DNA of 64,000 nucleotides. Origin: Streptomyces sp. NBC_00236. Its GTDB lineage: Bacteria; Actinomycetota; Actinomycetes; Streptomycetales; Streptomycetaceae. How positions within the stretch are numbered: position 1 is the stretch's first letter; every line of letters begins with the position of its first letter. Below the pieces are notes generated by a model. That model had not been told where the DNA came from. It was given only the letters and a program-made list of their open reading frames with translations, and did not search any database. Both the position numbers and the translations under genes were made by a program. Where the stretch lies: assembly GCF_036195045.1 (NCBI RefSeq), contig NZ_CP108100.1, positions 3,906,001 to 3,970,000 on the forward strand, written 5' to 3'. Shown here in pieces: positions 16,423 to 25,028 of the stretch.

Positions 16423-17982
16423 TCAGTGGCCCACCGCACAGGCGTCCCCGTTGAGCGTGAAGCGCGGCGGTGGCGACGAGTCGCCGGTATGGGCGGCGAG
16501 GTAGCCGAGGGTGATGCTCTCGCCGGGAGCGATCGTGGCGTTGTGCGAGCTGTTGGCGGCCGTGATCGTGTTGCTTCCCTGGGTGAGGTCGGTGTTCCAG
16601 TCGGAGGTGACGGTCTGCCCGAGGGCCAGCGGGAACCTCAGTGTCCAGCCGTTCACCGGAGTGCTGCCGGTGTTGGTGACCGTCAGGTCGACCGTCGTAC
16701 CGGTGCCCCACGCCCGCACGGTGGGCTGCACTCGGCAGGTGGGTTCCTCCTGGGCGAAGGACACACGGTGCAGACCGCCCGGCAGGTCGTTGACCGCGTA
16801 GAGCTCCCCGTCGACGGTCGTACCGATCGCCGTCACCTGGGTGGGCATCTCCCCTATCTCGGCCTGCTCGTAGCCGCCTTCGCCATCGGGGCGCAGCGCC
16901 CAGACGGTGGAGGAGCAGTAGTCGGTGGCGATGTACGTGCCGCCCACGAGGCCGGCGTGCTGCCGGCCCCGGTAGACGTGACCGCCGATGACCGAACAGC
17001 CGCCGGTGTACGGGGAGTAGGTGAAGACCGGCGCGGTGTACGTTGCGCCGGCGTCGCAGTCGCCGCCGCTGAACTTCTCCAGTCCCTCGTAGCAGGACCA
17101 GCCGAGGTTCAGACCGCCCTGTCCGGGGCTGAGGTGATCGACCTCCTCCCACCGGCCCTGGCCGACGTCCCCGATCCACATCGAGCCGTCGACGCTGTCG
17201 AAGGAGAATCGCCACGGGTTGCGCAGCCCGTAGTGCCAGATCTCCTCGCGGGTGCCGGGGGTGCCCACGAAGGGGTTGTCCTCGGGCACGCAGTAGGGAA
17301 GCGTGCCGCAGCTGCGGCTCACGTCGATGCGCACGATCTTGCCCAGCAGGGTGTCCAGTCGCTGCCCGGCACGGAGGGGGTCCGCGGAACCGCCGCCGTC
17401 GCCGATGCTCCAGTACAGGTGGCCGTCCGGGCCGAACGCCAGCTGGCCCCCGTTGTGGTTGCTGAACTCGGAGTGGGGCTGGGAGAGCAGGACCTCCAGG
17501 CGGGCGTCGTCGAGCCGGTAGCGGGCGACGGTGACCGCGGCGTCGGGCAGTGCCGTGTACGCCAGGTACACGCTGCGGCTGTCGGCGAAGTCGGGCGGAA
17601 CGGCGATGCCGAGCAGGCCGCGCTCGTTGCCCGATTCGTCCACGGCCGACGTGATGTCGATGAGCGGCTCCGGGTCCAGGCCGGTACGGGGGTGGTAGGC
17701 ACGTACGGTTCCGGACTTCTCGGTGATGAACAAGCGGTCGGTGCCGTCATCGGGTGCGACGACGGCGGTCGGCCGTCGCAGTCCGGAGGCGACCTGGGTG
17801 GTGGTCGCGCGGAGCGACGGAAGCGGGACGGTGGAGGAGTTCGTCGCCGCTTCGGTCGGTGTGGTGGTCGCCGTCGTGGGAGGAGCTGCCACGAGGGACT
17901 GGGCGGCGGCGGGCAGTGCGGTGAGGGTGGTCAACAGGAGGGCGAGCAGCAGCTGCCCGGTCCAGCGGTGTCGTCGCGGCAT
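16423..17982 (-). CDS. Secreted PQQ-type sugar (glucose/sorbosone) dehydrogenase with C-terminal CBM2
   Basis: 519 residues from ATG, with GGAG six bases upstream. The signal peptide is MPRRHRWTGQLLLALLLTTL. The six-bladed propeller (about 60-395) shows soluble aldose dehydrogenase motifs: NERGLLGIAVPPDF, NHNGGQLAFGPDGHLYWSIG, GLRNPWRFSFD and WIGDVGQGRWEEV. The C-terminal 105 residues are a family 2 cellulose-binding module (CRVQPTVRAWGTGTTVDLTV, NGWTLRFPLALGQTVTSDWN, FTLNGDACAVGH). It would oxidise sugars on a cellulosic surface and pass electrons on. The LPMO gene just upstream could be the acceptor. Confidence 0.87.
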   Translation of the reverse strand: MPRRHRWTGQLLLALLLTTLTALPAAAQSLVAAPPTTATTTPTEAATNSSTVPLPSLRATTTQVASGLRRPTAVVAPDDGTDRLFITEKSGTVRAYHPRTGLDPEPLIDITSAVDESGNERGLLGIAVPPDFADSRSVYLAYTALPDAAVTVARYRLDDARLEVLLSQPHSEFSNHNGGQLAFGPDGHLYWSIGDGGGSADPLRAGQRLDTLLGKIVRIDVSRSCGTLPYCVPEDNPFVGTPGTREEIWHYGLRNPWRFSFDSVDGSMWIGDVGQGRWEEVDHLSPGQGGLNLGWSCYEGLEKFSGGDCDAGATYTAPVFTYSPYTGGCSVIGGHVYRGRQHAGLVGGTYIATDYCSSTVWALRPDGEGGYEQAEIGEMPTQVTAIGTTVDGELYAVNDLPGGLHRVSFAQEEPTCRVQPTVRAWGTGTTVDLTVTNTGSTPVNGWTLRFPLALGQTVTSDWNTDLTQGSNTITAANSSHNATIAPGESITLGYLAAHTGDSSPPPRFTLNGDACAVGH

Positions 17983-18101
17983 GTCGGCTCCGGAATCGAG
18001 GGCGCTTGCACGGCGGGGGCGTCGGGACACGAGGGGGCGTCGGGACACGGGAGTCCCGCCGGGCGGGTGGCGTCCGGCGGGATCACCCGGTGGGCGGTGA
18101 G

Positions 18102-18133
18102 GTCAGCCGAGGTTCACGTCAGCCGAAGTTCAC
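18102..18133. repeat. 16-bp tandem duplication over the LPMO stop codon
   Basis: The unit GTCAGCCGA(A/G)GTTCAC occurs twice in direct tandem with one difference. On the coding strand it duplicates the last codons and the stop of the LPMO gene. The second copy lies past the first stop and is not translated. Confidence 0.8.
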
Positions 18134-18790
18134 GTCGCTGCACAGGAAGTACGTCTGGTCCATGTGCGATGCCTGCCAGATCGTGTAGACGACGTGGTGA
18201 CCGGTGTAGCCGGACGTGCTCACCGGGATCGAGTAGTTCTGGCTGGGCCCGTACCTGCCGGTCTGCGTGACCAGTTCGAGGTCGCTCCAGCCCAGCGCCT
18301 GGGTGGTCGGGTCGAAGCCCTGCCGGCTGACGTAGACCTTGAAGTAGTCCGCGCCGTGGCTGGCCTGGTCGTACAGCTTGACGGTGAAGTCATCGGTGAT
18401 GTCCGTGGTCTTCCACGCACCCACGGTGTCCAGCGCGTTGTAGCGACCGCCCTCGGTCCGACCGCCGCTGCACAGCTGTCCGTCCGGTACGACCGCCGGG
18501 AAGTTGCCCCCGGAGCCGTTGCGGTACAGGCCGTTCCAGTTCCACATGGCGTTCGGGTCGGCCTGCCACGCCTGCCAGCACATCGGGTCCTGCTGCGCCA
18601 TGGCCGGGTTCTGGAAATCGCTGCCCCAGCGCTGCCAGCAGTCGTAGGCGCGTGAGGCCGGGTCGACGACCGAACCGTGAGCCATGGCTGTGCCGCTCCA
18701 GGCGGTCATGCCGAGAAGCACCGCTGCGACGGTGCTCAGGACGAGCGTCGGGGTGCGCCATGCTTTTCTGTTGCGTACATGACAACTCAT
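18119..18790 (-). CDS. Secreted lytic polysaccharide monooxygenase (AA10)
   Basis: 223 residues from ATG (MSCHVRNRKAW). The signal peptide ends ...GTAMA, leaving a mature N-terminal His (HGSVVDPASRAYDCW), the first half of the copper histidine brace. The second brace residue is in TGHHVVYTIWQASHMDQTY, and the C-terminus is YFLCSDVNFG. Cys residues fit the usual disulfides. AA10 enzymes cleave cellulose or chitin oxidatively with H2O2 or O2. There is no binding module in this chain, whereas the neighbouring dehydrogenase carries one. Control by the CebR-like box upstream points to cello-oligosaccharide induction. Confidence 0.93.
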   Translation of the reverse strand: MSCHVRNRKAWRTPTLVLSTVAAVLLGMTAWSGTAMAHGSVVDPASRAYDCWQRWGSDFQNPAMAQQDPMCWQAWQADPNAMWNWNGLYRNGSGGNFPAVVPDGQLCSGGRTEGGRYNALDTVGAWKTTDITDDFTVKLYDQASHGADYFKVYVSRQGFDPTTQALGWSDLELVTQTGRYGPSQNYSIPVSTSGYTGHHVVYTIWQASHMDQTYFLCSDVNFG

Positions 18791-18841
18791 GATCTCTTCC
18801 TTCGGTGGGGGGAGCCGGGGAGCCCGGCGGGGTCGACGGTG

Positions 18842-18855
18842 TGGGAGCGCTCCCG
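18842..18855. promoter_or_regulatory. CebR-like operator upstream of the LPMO gene
   Basis: TGGGAGCGCTCCCG matches the Streptomyces CebR consensus TGGGAGCGCTCCCA at 13 of 14 positions. It sits about 50 bases before the LPMO ATG. CebR represses cellulose-use genes until cellobiose or cellotriose binds. The match is seen; the regulation is inferred. Confidence 0.72.
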
Positions 18856-19054
18856 CACTTCCACAGTGCGCACGGCGTGGCGGGACGGGCAATATCTGTT
18901 CACGCCACTTCGACACCGCATGGCGCAAAGTGCCTCTGCCCCGAGGACGGCCGCCGGGCCCCGGACAGGGCCTTGCCGCCGGGCAGGCCGCCGGGCGCGG
19001 TCTCCGTCCCCGGGCAGCCCGGTACGGCCGAGGAGTCCGCACCGGTGCCGGGAG

Positions 19055-20173
19055 TCAGGCGGCGATGAGGTCCCGCTCGCGGTCCGGCGTTCCGACCGCG
19101 GGCTGCTTGTTCGGCAGCGCGAGCCGGAAGACCTTGTGCCACGCGGAGAACACCTGCTTGGGCAGCGGGCCGGTGACGTACTCCAGCTCGTACTTCTCGA
19201 ACAGCGCGCGCACCTTCACCGCGACCTCGGCGTACCGGTTGCTCGGCAGGTCCGGGAACAGGTGGTGCTCGATCTGGTGCGACAGATTGCCGGTCATGAA
19301 GTGCATGGCCTTGCTGCCGCTGATGTTCGCCGAGCCCATCATCTGGCGCAGGTACCACTGGCCGCGTGACTCACCCTTGATCGACCGGCGTTCGAAGACC
19401 TGCACGCCCTCGGGGAAGTGCCCGCACATGATGACCGAGTGGGTCCAGATGTTGCGGACCAGGTTCGCGGTGAACGTGGCGGCGAGGGTGGGGAGGAATG
19501 AGGGGCCCGACAGCAGCGGGTGGATCACGTAGTCCTTGAGCACCTGCTTGCGGATCTTGCGGCCCACGGCCCTGGCCCGCGCGCGGAACTCCGGGTTCCC
19601 GCGGCGGCGCTTGCCGAGGTTCTTGCCGAGCTCCAGGTCGTACGCCGCGATGCCGTACTCGAAGAAGCAGGCGTTGAGGAAGTTCCACAGCGGCTGGCCG
19701 AGGTGGAAGGGGTGCCACTTCTGGTCCTCGTCGACGCGCATGATGCCGTAGCCGAGGTCGTTGTCCTTGCCGATCACGTTGGTGTACGTGTGGTGCAGCT
19801 CGTTGTGCGAGTGCTTCCACTGATCGGACGGCGAGACGTGGTCCCACTCCCAGGTGGTGGAGTGGATCTTCGGGTCCCGCATCCAGTCCCACTGGCCGTG
19901 CAGGATGTTGTGGCCGATCTCCATGTTGTCCATGATCTTCGCCACGGACAGCCCGGCGGTTCCGAGCAGCCACGCGGGCGGGAAGACCGAGAACAGCAGC
20001 ACACCCCTGCTGGCCAGCTCGAGCTTGCGCTGCGCCGAGATGACCTTACGGATGTAGGCGGCGTCCTTCTCGCCGCGGGCGGCGATCACCTCGTCGCGGA
20101 TCGCGTCCAGTTCGCGGCCCAGTTCCTCGATCTGTTCCGCGGTCAGGTGGGCGGTGGGGTCGATGGCGGTCAA
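19055..20173 (-). CDS. Membrane fatty-acid desaturase
   Basis: 372 residues. The start is TTG (TAIDPTAHLTAEQ), chosen because AGGAG lies five bases upstream and no ATG fits. The three histidine boxes of di-iron acyl desaturases are present: HNILHGQWD (H-x3-H), HSHNELHHTY and HQIEHH. Hydrophobic segments lie around SRGVLLFSVFPPAWLLGTAG and HPLLSGPSFLPTLAATF. It introduces a double bond into an acyl chain using O2 and electrons from a ferredoxin-type partner. The reductase gene seven bases upstream is the obvious electron supply, and the divergent PucR gene is the likely regulator. Confidence 0.92.
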   Translation of the reverse strand: MTAIDPTAHLTAEQIEELGRELDAIRDEVIAARGEKDAAYIRKVISAQRKLELASRGVLLFSVFPPAWLLGTAGLSVAKIMDNMEIGHNILHGQWDWMRDPKIHSTTWEWDHVSPSDQWKHSHNELHHTYTNVIGKDNDLGYGIMRVDEDQKWHPFHLGQPLWNFLNACFFEYGIAAYDLELGKNLGKRRRGNPEFRARARAVGRKIRKQVLKDYVIHPLLSGPSFLPTLAATFTANLVRNIWTHSVIMCGHFPEGVQVFERRSIKGESRGQWYLRQMMGSANISGSKAMHFMTGNLSHQIEHHLFPDLPSNRYAEVAVKVRALFEKYELEYVTGPLPKQVFSAWHKVFRLALPNKQPAVGTPDRERDLIAA

Positions 20174-20180
20174 GGTGCTC

Positions 20181-21236
20181 CTACCGTTCGATGTCACAGG
20201 GGCCCGCAGCGGCGGACACGCAGGTTTGGATGAGGACGCCCGGCTCGGCCTCGGTGATCTCACCGGTGCGCAGGTCGCGGACGGCGCCCGCCCTGAGCGG
20301 CGTGACGCAGCCGAAGCAGATGCCCATGCGGCACCCGGAGGGCATCAGCACGCCGGCCTCCTCGCCGATGTCGAGCAACGGCGTGGCGCCGTCCGCGTCG
20401 ATGGTCTTGCCGGTGGCGCTGAACGTGACCTCGCCGCCGTCGCCGGCGACGACGATGCCGGGGCGGAACCGTTCGGTGTGCAGGCGTTCCTGGACGCCCT
20501 GTTCGCTCCAGTGCTCCTCGGCGGCGTCGAGCAGGCCCGCGGGCCCGCAGGCCCAGGTCTCGCGCTCGGCCCAGTCGGGCACGAGCGCGTCGAGCCGGGC
20601 GATGTCGAGCTTGCCGTCCGTGTCGGTGTGCACCTCGATGAGCCGAAGCTTCTTGTCCGCGACCAGGCCGTGCAGTTCCTCGCGGAAGATCACGTCCTGA
20701 GGCTGTGGCGCGCAGTGGACCATGACGACGTCGTCGAACTCGGTGTCGCGCAGCATGCCCATCACGGGCGTGATGCCGCTGCCGGCCGTCAGGTAGAGCA
20801 CCTTGGCGGGCTTGACCTGCGGCAGTACGAAGTCACCGGTCGGCTGGTCGAGCCGGATCAGCGTGCCCGGTCTCGCCCTGCGGACGAGGTGGTTGCTGAC
20901 CTTGCCGTCCGGGACCGCCTTCACGGTGATCGTGACACGGCCGTCCCGGCGGTCCGTCGGCGAGGTGAGGGAGTAGGCACGCCACAGGCGCACTCCGTCG
21001 ACGTCGACCCCGACCCTCACGTACTGACCGGCTGTGTGGCCGCGCCAGCCCCTCCCCGGCCTGATCACGACGGTCGCGGCGTCACTCGTCTCGGAGTGCA
21101 CGGCCTCGATGCGCCCACACAGGTCAGCGCCCGCACGCAGCGGGCTGACCAGGTCGAGGTAGTCCGACGGCAGCAGCGGTGTCGTGACCATCTCCAGCAG
21201 TTTCCACGCCCTACTGCGGAGGGCTCCACTCGTCAT
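20181..21236 (-). CDS. Ferredoxin-reductase-type flavoprotein with C-terminal 2Fe-2S domain
   Basis: 351 residues from ATG (MTSGALRSRAWKLLEM), with GGAG upstream. The FAD site is RAYSLTSP and the NAD(P) site LTAGSGITPVMGML. A plant-type 2Fe-2S domain follows at the C-terminus, with ligands in SGCRMGICFGCVTPL and TCVSAAAG. The order FAD-NAD-2Fe-2S makes a self-contained electron chain from NAD(P)H to the desaturase. It is the first gene of the two-gene operon. The N-terminal 45 residues precede the FAD barrel and are typical of this actinomycete subgroup. Confidence 0.9.
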   Translation of the reverse strand: MTSGALRSRAWKLLEMVTTPLLPSDYLDLVSPLRAGADLCGRIEAVHSETSDAATVVIRPGRGWRGHTAGQYVRVGVDVDGVRLWRAYSLTSPTDRRDGRVTITVKAVPDGKVSNHLVRRARPGTLIRLDQPTGDFVLPQVKPAKVLYLTAGSGITPVMGMLRDTEFDDVVMVHCAPQPQDVIFREELHGLVADKKLRLIEVHTDTDGKLDIARLDALVPDWAERETWACGPAGLLDAAEEHWSEQGVQERLHTERFRPGIVVAGDGGEVTFSATGKTIDADGATPLLDIGEEAGVLMPSGCRMGICFGCVTPLRAGAVRDLRTGEITEAEPGVLIQTCVSAAAGPCDIER

Positions 21237-21267
21237 GACTCCAGCTTGCTGCGCCCCAAGGCGTAAA

Positions 21268-21283
21268 GTCCTGACCACAGGAC
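21268..21283. promoter_or_regulatory. Inverted repeat in the desaturase/PucR divergent promoter
   Basis: GTCCTG-ACCA-CAGGAC is a perfect 6-bp dyad, flanked by a GCGTAAAG/ACGTAAAC near-repeat. It lies 32 bases from the reductase ATG and 40 bases from the regulator GTG, well placed as an operator for the PucR-type protein. Confidence 0.5.
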
Positions 21284-21322
21284 GTAAACCTGGTCAACTG
21301 AATTGTTCGCAGGGAACAAAAA

Positions 21323-22462
21323 GTGAGCTATGCAATCCGGAGGGCCAGCGAACTGGCCCTGGATGAGACGACGGTCACCGCCCTTCGGGCCGCACTGAGG
21401 ACCACCGCCGACGAAGTCGTCCAGGCGATCATCGACGAGGTCCCTCCCTACGCCAACGCCCTTTCGGGCCGCATGGGCGCCACCATCCGCAGAGCCGTCC
21501 GCACCGCCCTGGGGCACTACCTGGACCTTGCGACCGGGAACGCCACGGGCGGCGACGCCGGTGACGCCGCCTACGAGCTGGGCCGCGGCGAGGTACGCGA
21601 CGGCCGTTCGATGGACGCCCTGCTCGGCGCCTACCGCGTCGGCGCCCGCGTCGCCTGGCGATGCCTGGCGGCGGGTGCCGTACCCGCGGGTCTGCCCGCT
21701 GCCGAGGTCGCCAAGTTCGCCGAGCTGACCTTCGCCTACATCGACGAGCTCTCCGCCGCGAGCGCCGCGGGCCACGCCGACGAACTGGCCGCCCGGGGCA
21801 GAGCCCACGAGCGCCACCTGGAGCACCTGGCCCGCGACCTCCTCGCCGGCGCGAGCCCGGACGTGCTGCTGGCCTCGGGCCAACGGGCCAGGTGGCAGCC
21901 TCCGGTCTCGCTGACCGCCGTCCTGCTGCCCGCCGCCCAGGCCCGGCCTGCCTACCGGACACTCGACCCGAGCACCCTCGTCCTCGACGATCTGCCGGAC
22001 GCCACCGGTGTGCTCCTCGTCCCCGATGCCGACCGGTCACGTCTCCTGCGGCAGCTGACCGACCGCGCCGCCGTGGTCGGCCCGGCCCGGCCGTGGACCC
22101 GTGCGTCCGCCTCGTACGCACGAGCCGTACGCGCACGCTCCCTCTCCCCTGACATTCGCGACACCGAGGACCACCTGCCCGACCTGGTGCTCAGCGCCGA
22201 CGCGGAGGCGTTCGCAGACCTGCGCGCCCGTGCCCTCGCACCGTTGAAACCCCTGCCTGCCGCAACCGCTCGACGGCTGGAGGACACGTTGCGGGCGTGG
22301 CTGCTGCACCAGGGCAGGCGGGACGAGGTCGCGGCGGCACTGTTCGTCCATCCCCAGACGGTTCGTTACCGGATGTCGCAGCTGCGGGAGCTGTTCCCCG
22401 ATCTCGCATCACCGCACCGGGTTCTCGAACTGACGCTGGCGGTCGGTCTCCGGGTCAGCTGA
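21323..22462 (+). CDS. PucR-type helix-turn-helix regulator
   Basis: 379 residues from GTG. The C-terminal PucR HTH_30 region is clear: RRLEDTLRAWLLHQGRRDEVAAALFVHPQTVRYRMSQLREL then LELTLAVGLR. The N-terminal part (about 10-200) is an all-helical RsbT co-antagonist-like region with YELGRGEVRDGRSMDALLGAYR. Regulators of this architecture often sit beside desaturase operons in Streptomyces. It is divergent from the reductase/desaturase pair, so it probably controls membrane unsaturation. The signal it senses is unknown. Confidence 0.85.
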   Translation: MSYAIRRASELALDETTVTALRAALRTTADEVVQAIIDEVPPYANALSGRMGATIRRAVRTALGHYLDLATGNATGGDAGDAAYELGRGEVRDGRSMDALLGAYRVGARVAWRCLAAGAVPAGLPAAEVAKFAELTFAYIDELSAASAAGHADELAARGRAHERHLEHLARDLLAGASPDVLLASGQRARWQPPVSLTAVLLPAAQARPAYRTLDPSTLVLDDLPDATGVLLVPDADRSRLLRQLTDRAAVVGPARPWTRASASYARAVRARSLSPDIRDTEDHLPDLVLSADAEAFADLRARALAPLKPLPAATARRLEDTLRAWLLHQGRRDEVAAALFVHPQTVRYRMSQLRELFPDLASPHRVLELTLAVGLRVS

Positions 22463-22550
22463 CGCGTCCACCCGTCCGAAACCGGGGCCGACCCGGCACA
22501 CCGCGCGAGGGATGATGGGACGGAATACGAAACGTAGGTCAGGAGCTTCC

Positions 22551-22889
22551 GTGGCAAAGCTGGTTCACCGACCTCGTGAGGACGCGGAGTTCGATTTCAT
22601 CCTCGGGAGAAGCAGGGTTCCGGTGCTCGCATACTTCACCGGGGCATGGCCCAAGGCCATCGAGCCCTGCCGGGTGATGGACCTCGTCGTGGGCGACATC
22701 GCCGACGACTACACGGGCCGCCTGACGGTCGTCCGCACCGACATCACGCGTTGCCCGGCGGCAACCGAGCGATACGGGATCACCGGAGCCCCGTCCTGCC
22801 TCCTGCTGAAGGAGGGAGAGGCGGTGGCGCACGGCGCGGGGCCCATGACCGTCGACGAGGTGCGGAAGTTCTTGGACGGTCACCTCTGA
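22551..22889 (+). CDS. Thioredoxin-fold protein lacking the first active-site Cys
   Basis: 112 residues from GTG, AGGAG five bases upstream. The fold marks are VPVLAYFTGAW (strand 2), DIADDYTGRLTVVRTDI (helix and strand 3) and YGITGAPSCLLLKEGE with the cis-Pro. The canonical W-C-G-P-C is replaced by WPKAIEPC, so only the second Cys (residue 40) remains. Another Cys follows the cis-Pro. Normal disulfide reduction is therefore unlikely. It may bind a partner or act through a single thiol. It stands alone between the PucR gene and the FG-GAP fragment. Confidence 0.75.
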   Translation: MAKLVHRPREDAEFDFILGRSRVPVLAYFTGAWPKAIEPCRVMDLVVGDIADDYTGRLTVVRTDITRCPAATERYGITGAPSCLLLKEGEAVAHGAGPMTVDEVRKFLDGHL

Positions 22890-23042
22890 GGGGCGGGTCG
22901 GCACGGGCCGGCCGTGTTCACGGACGAGCCGGACTGCGGGTCAGGTGGCGCGTCGATGGCCCACCGCTGGGCCATCACGCCGCCCCCTGACCCGTGATCC
23001 GTCATGTTCGGTTCCTGTCCTCCATCGGGCCGGACCGGTTCG

Positions 23043-24011
23043 TCAGAGGAGCGGGTCCAGCCCGGTCAGTCTCGTATCGGGGAATGCGATGGCGGAGAAC
23101 GGTTCCCTCCACTGGCCCGTGCCGTAACGGAACCTCATCTGTGTGGCAGCACTGCCGTCGCCCGCGGAGACGGTTGCCAGATCGCTCCGGCCGTCGCCGT
23201 CGATGTCTCCACTGCCGACAATCCGGTGCCCGCCCCAGCCGCCGCTGATCCGCGTCCGGGGCGCGAACGTACCGTCGCCCTTTCCGAGGTAGAGCCACAG
23301 CACACCGGATCCGTCGCGAGCGACCAGATCACCGGCGGGGGCGCCGCCGAGGTTTCCGGTCGCCGTCAACTCGTTGTAGACGCCCCAGCCGCCGCCGACT
23401 CTCCTGCGAACGGCGTACGTGCCGTCGCTCCTGCCGGGATAGAGCCACAGCACACCGGCCTTGTCCGTGGCGAGGAGGTCGTCCCGGCTGTCGCCGGTCA
23501 GATCGGAGCCGCTGGTGAGCTTGTCGTAGATGTTCCACCCACCGCCGACGCGCTTGCGGACGGTGAGGGTGCCGTCGCCCACGGCCGCGTACGACCAGAG
23601 GACGCCGGTCCTGTCGCGGGCGGCGACGCCGGCGGTGCCGGGGACGATCCGGTCGTACGTGTTCCACCCGCCGCCGATCCTGGTCCGGCGTGGCGTGTCG
23701 CGGGACGTCAGGTGCCGGAGCTGGCCGACGTCGTACAGGGACAGAACGCCGGCCGAGGAGCGGCCGAAGACGTCCGGCGAACCGTTGCCGTCGAAGTCGT
23801 GCGCGCGGGGCGCGCGGGTGGCCGTGAACGCGCCGGTGCGCTCGACGGCCGGGCCGATGCCGTTGTCGGGCTCGGCCCTCATCGTCCACGTGTACGCGCC
23901 TCCGTACGCCGGGAACTTGTCGAGGAGGCCGTCCCAGTCCAGGCGGAACTCCGTCGTGCCCGGCACGGGCGCCCAGACGGTGAAGGCGGCAGCTCCGGCT
24001 GCCGCGAACAC
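23043..24011 (-). pseudogene. FG-GAP/VCBS-repeat protein, C-terminal remnant without signal peptide
   Basis: 322 codons from a GTG with no ribosome site. The sequence opens mid-domain (FRLDWDGLLDKFPAYGGAYTWTM), the immunoglobulin-like module that normally sits in the middle of long secreted Streptomyces proteins. Six FG-GAP-like blades follow, with recurring WNIYDKL / DLTGDSRDDLLATDKAGVLWLY patterns and Asp-rich calcium loops. Family members have a signal peptide and several hundred more N-terminal residues, none of which are here. Truncation by deletion is most likely; a short functional protein is possible but would not be exported. Confidence 0.65.
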
Positions 24012-24135
24012 AGCGACTCACGAAGGCCGTTCAGGGTTGTACATCCGTTCGGAAATCCACGGATCACGTCATGGGGGCGTACGGGTCGCGGCACCGTTGC
24101 GGCCTCCGGCCCGCTGCCGCGGTCACGGTCGGGCG

Positions 24136-24867
24136 CTACCGAAGGGTGGACTCCAGCAGCAGTTCGCTCAGGTCCGACGGCATGGTGATCATGCAGTCGT
24201 GTCCGGTCGGCAGTTCCCGGATGCGGGCCGGGGAGCCGTTGGGCTGTGTCGCGGGGACGGGCCGGCGCACGATGCCTTCCGGCTCGGCTCCGACACAGTG
24301 GATGTGCGTACGCGGAACCGAGGCCGAGGCGGGGTTGTCCAGCCGGACCGGCTGCTGAAGGCAGCGCACCGGCTGGTCGGAGAGCATCGCACGCAGCCAT
24401 GCGGCGTCCGCCGGGTCGGTGACCCCGAACAGGCCGAGGGGCGGAGGCATCTCGGGCAGCGGTGGGATGCGCCAGCCGTTGCCCGACCGGGCGGCCAGGT
24501 CGATCAGGTGCTGGGTCAGGGGCTGCACGTCGACGGCGGTCTCGCCGTGCTCCGGGACCATCGCGTCCAGGTACACCAGATGCGCGATCCGTTCCGGTAC
24601 CTCGTTGGCCACGGACGAGACGACCAGCCCCGCGTAGCTGTGGCCCACGAGCACCACGTCGGTCAGGTCCTCCTCGTGAATCAGCTTCACGATGTCCTCG
24701 ACGTGCGTGTCGAGCCCCACCTCGGGGCCGAGCAGGTGCGACTTGTCGCCGTAGCCGGTCAGTGAGGGCGCGAACACACGGTGTCCGGCCGCCTCCAGCA
24801 GCGGGACCACCCGCTCCCAGCAGCGGCCGCTGTGCCAGGCACCGTGTACCAGCAGAAAAGTTGACAT
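24136..24867 (-). CDS. Alpha/beta hydrolase
   Basis: 243 residues from ATG (MSTFLLVHGAWHSGRCWERV). The oxyanion HGAW comes early, the nucleophile elbow is GHSYAG (Ser near residue 78), an acid residue follows in the VYLDAMVPEHGE region, and the C-terminal His is in LPTGHDCMI. This resembles the esterase/MenH-like and salicylate-esterase (plant MES-like) group seen in actinomycetes. The substrate is unknown. It is divergent from an HxlR regulator across a strong inverted repeat. Confidence 0.85.
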   Translation of the reverse strand: MSTFLLVHGAWHSGRCWERVVPLLEAAGHRVFAPSLTGYGDKSHLLGPEVGLDTHVEDIVKLIHEEDLTDVVLVGHSYAGLVVSSVANEVPERIAHLVYLDAMVPEHGETAVDVQPLTQHLIDLAARSGNGWRIPPLPEMPPPLGLFGVTDPADAAWLRAMLSDQPVRCLQQPVRLDNPASASVPRTHIHCVGAEPEGIVRRPVPATQPNGSPARIRELPTGHDCMITMPSDLSELLLESTLR

Positions 24868-24917
24868 GAGGGGATGACTTCTTCCTCTTCGGAGCATGGG
24901 AAGGCGCGGAAGCAATA

Positions 24918-24954
24918 CGGTTCCTGTTCGTGCCTCGGTACTCTTCAGGAACCG
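24918..24954. promoter_or_regulatory. Long-spaced inverted repeat between hydrolase and HxlR regulator
   Basis: CGGTTCCTG (24918-24926) and CAGGAACCG (24946-24954) are exact 9-bp arms 19 bases apart. The dyad is centred between the two divergent starts and fits binding by an HxlR dimer. Confidence 0.55.
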
Positions 24955-25028
24955 ACATCATCGTGCTGCACCTGCCGCACCCCGATCAATACGGCACATT
25001 GAGGTGCCCCGGTTCTCTGGAGGTAACC

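Noticed and set aside
13594..18270. Very long open frame on the plus strand across the secreted-enzyme genes
   Set aside because: It is antisense to three well-supported minus-strand genes and consists of Arg/Gly/Val-rich sequence typical of the shadow frame in G+C-rich DNA.
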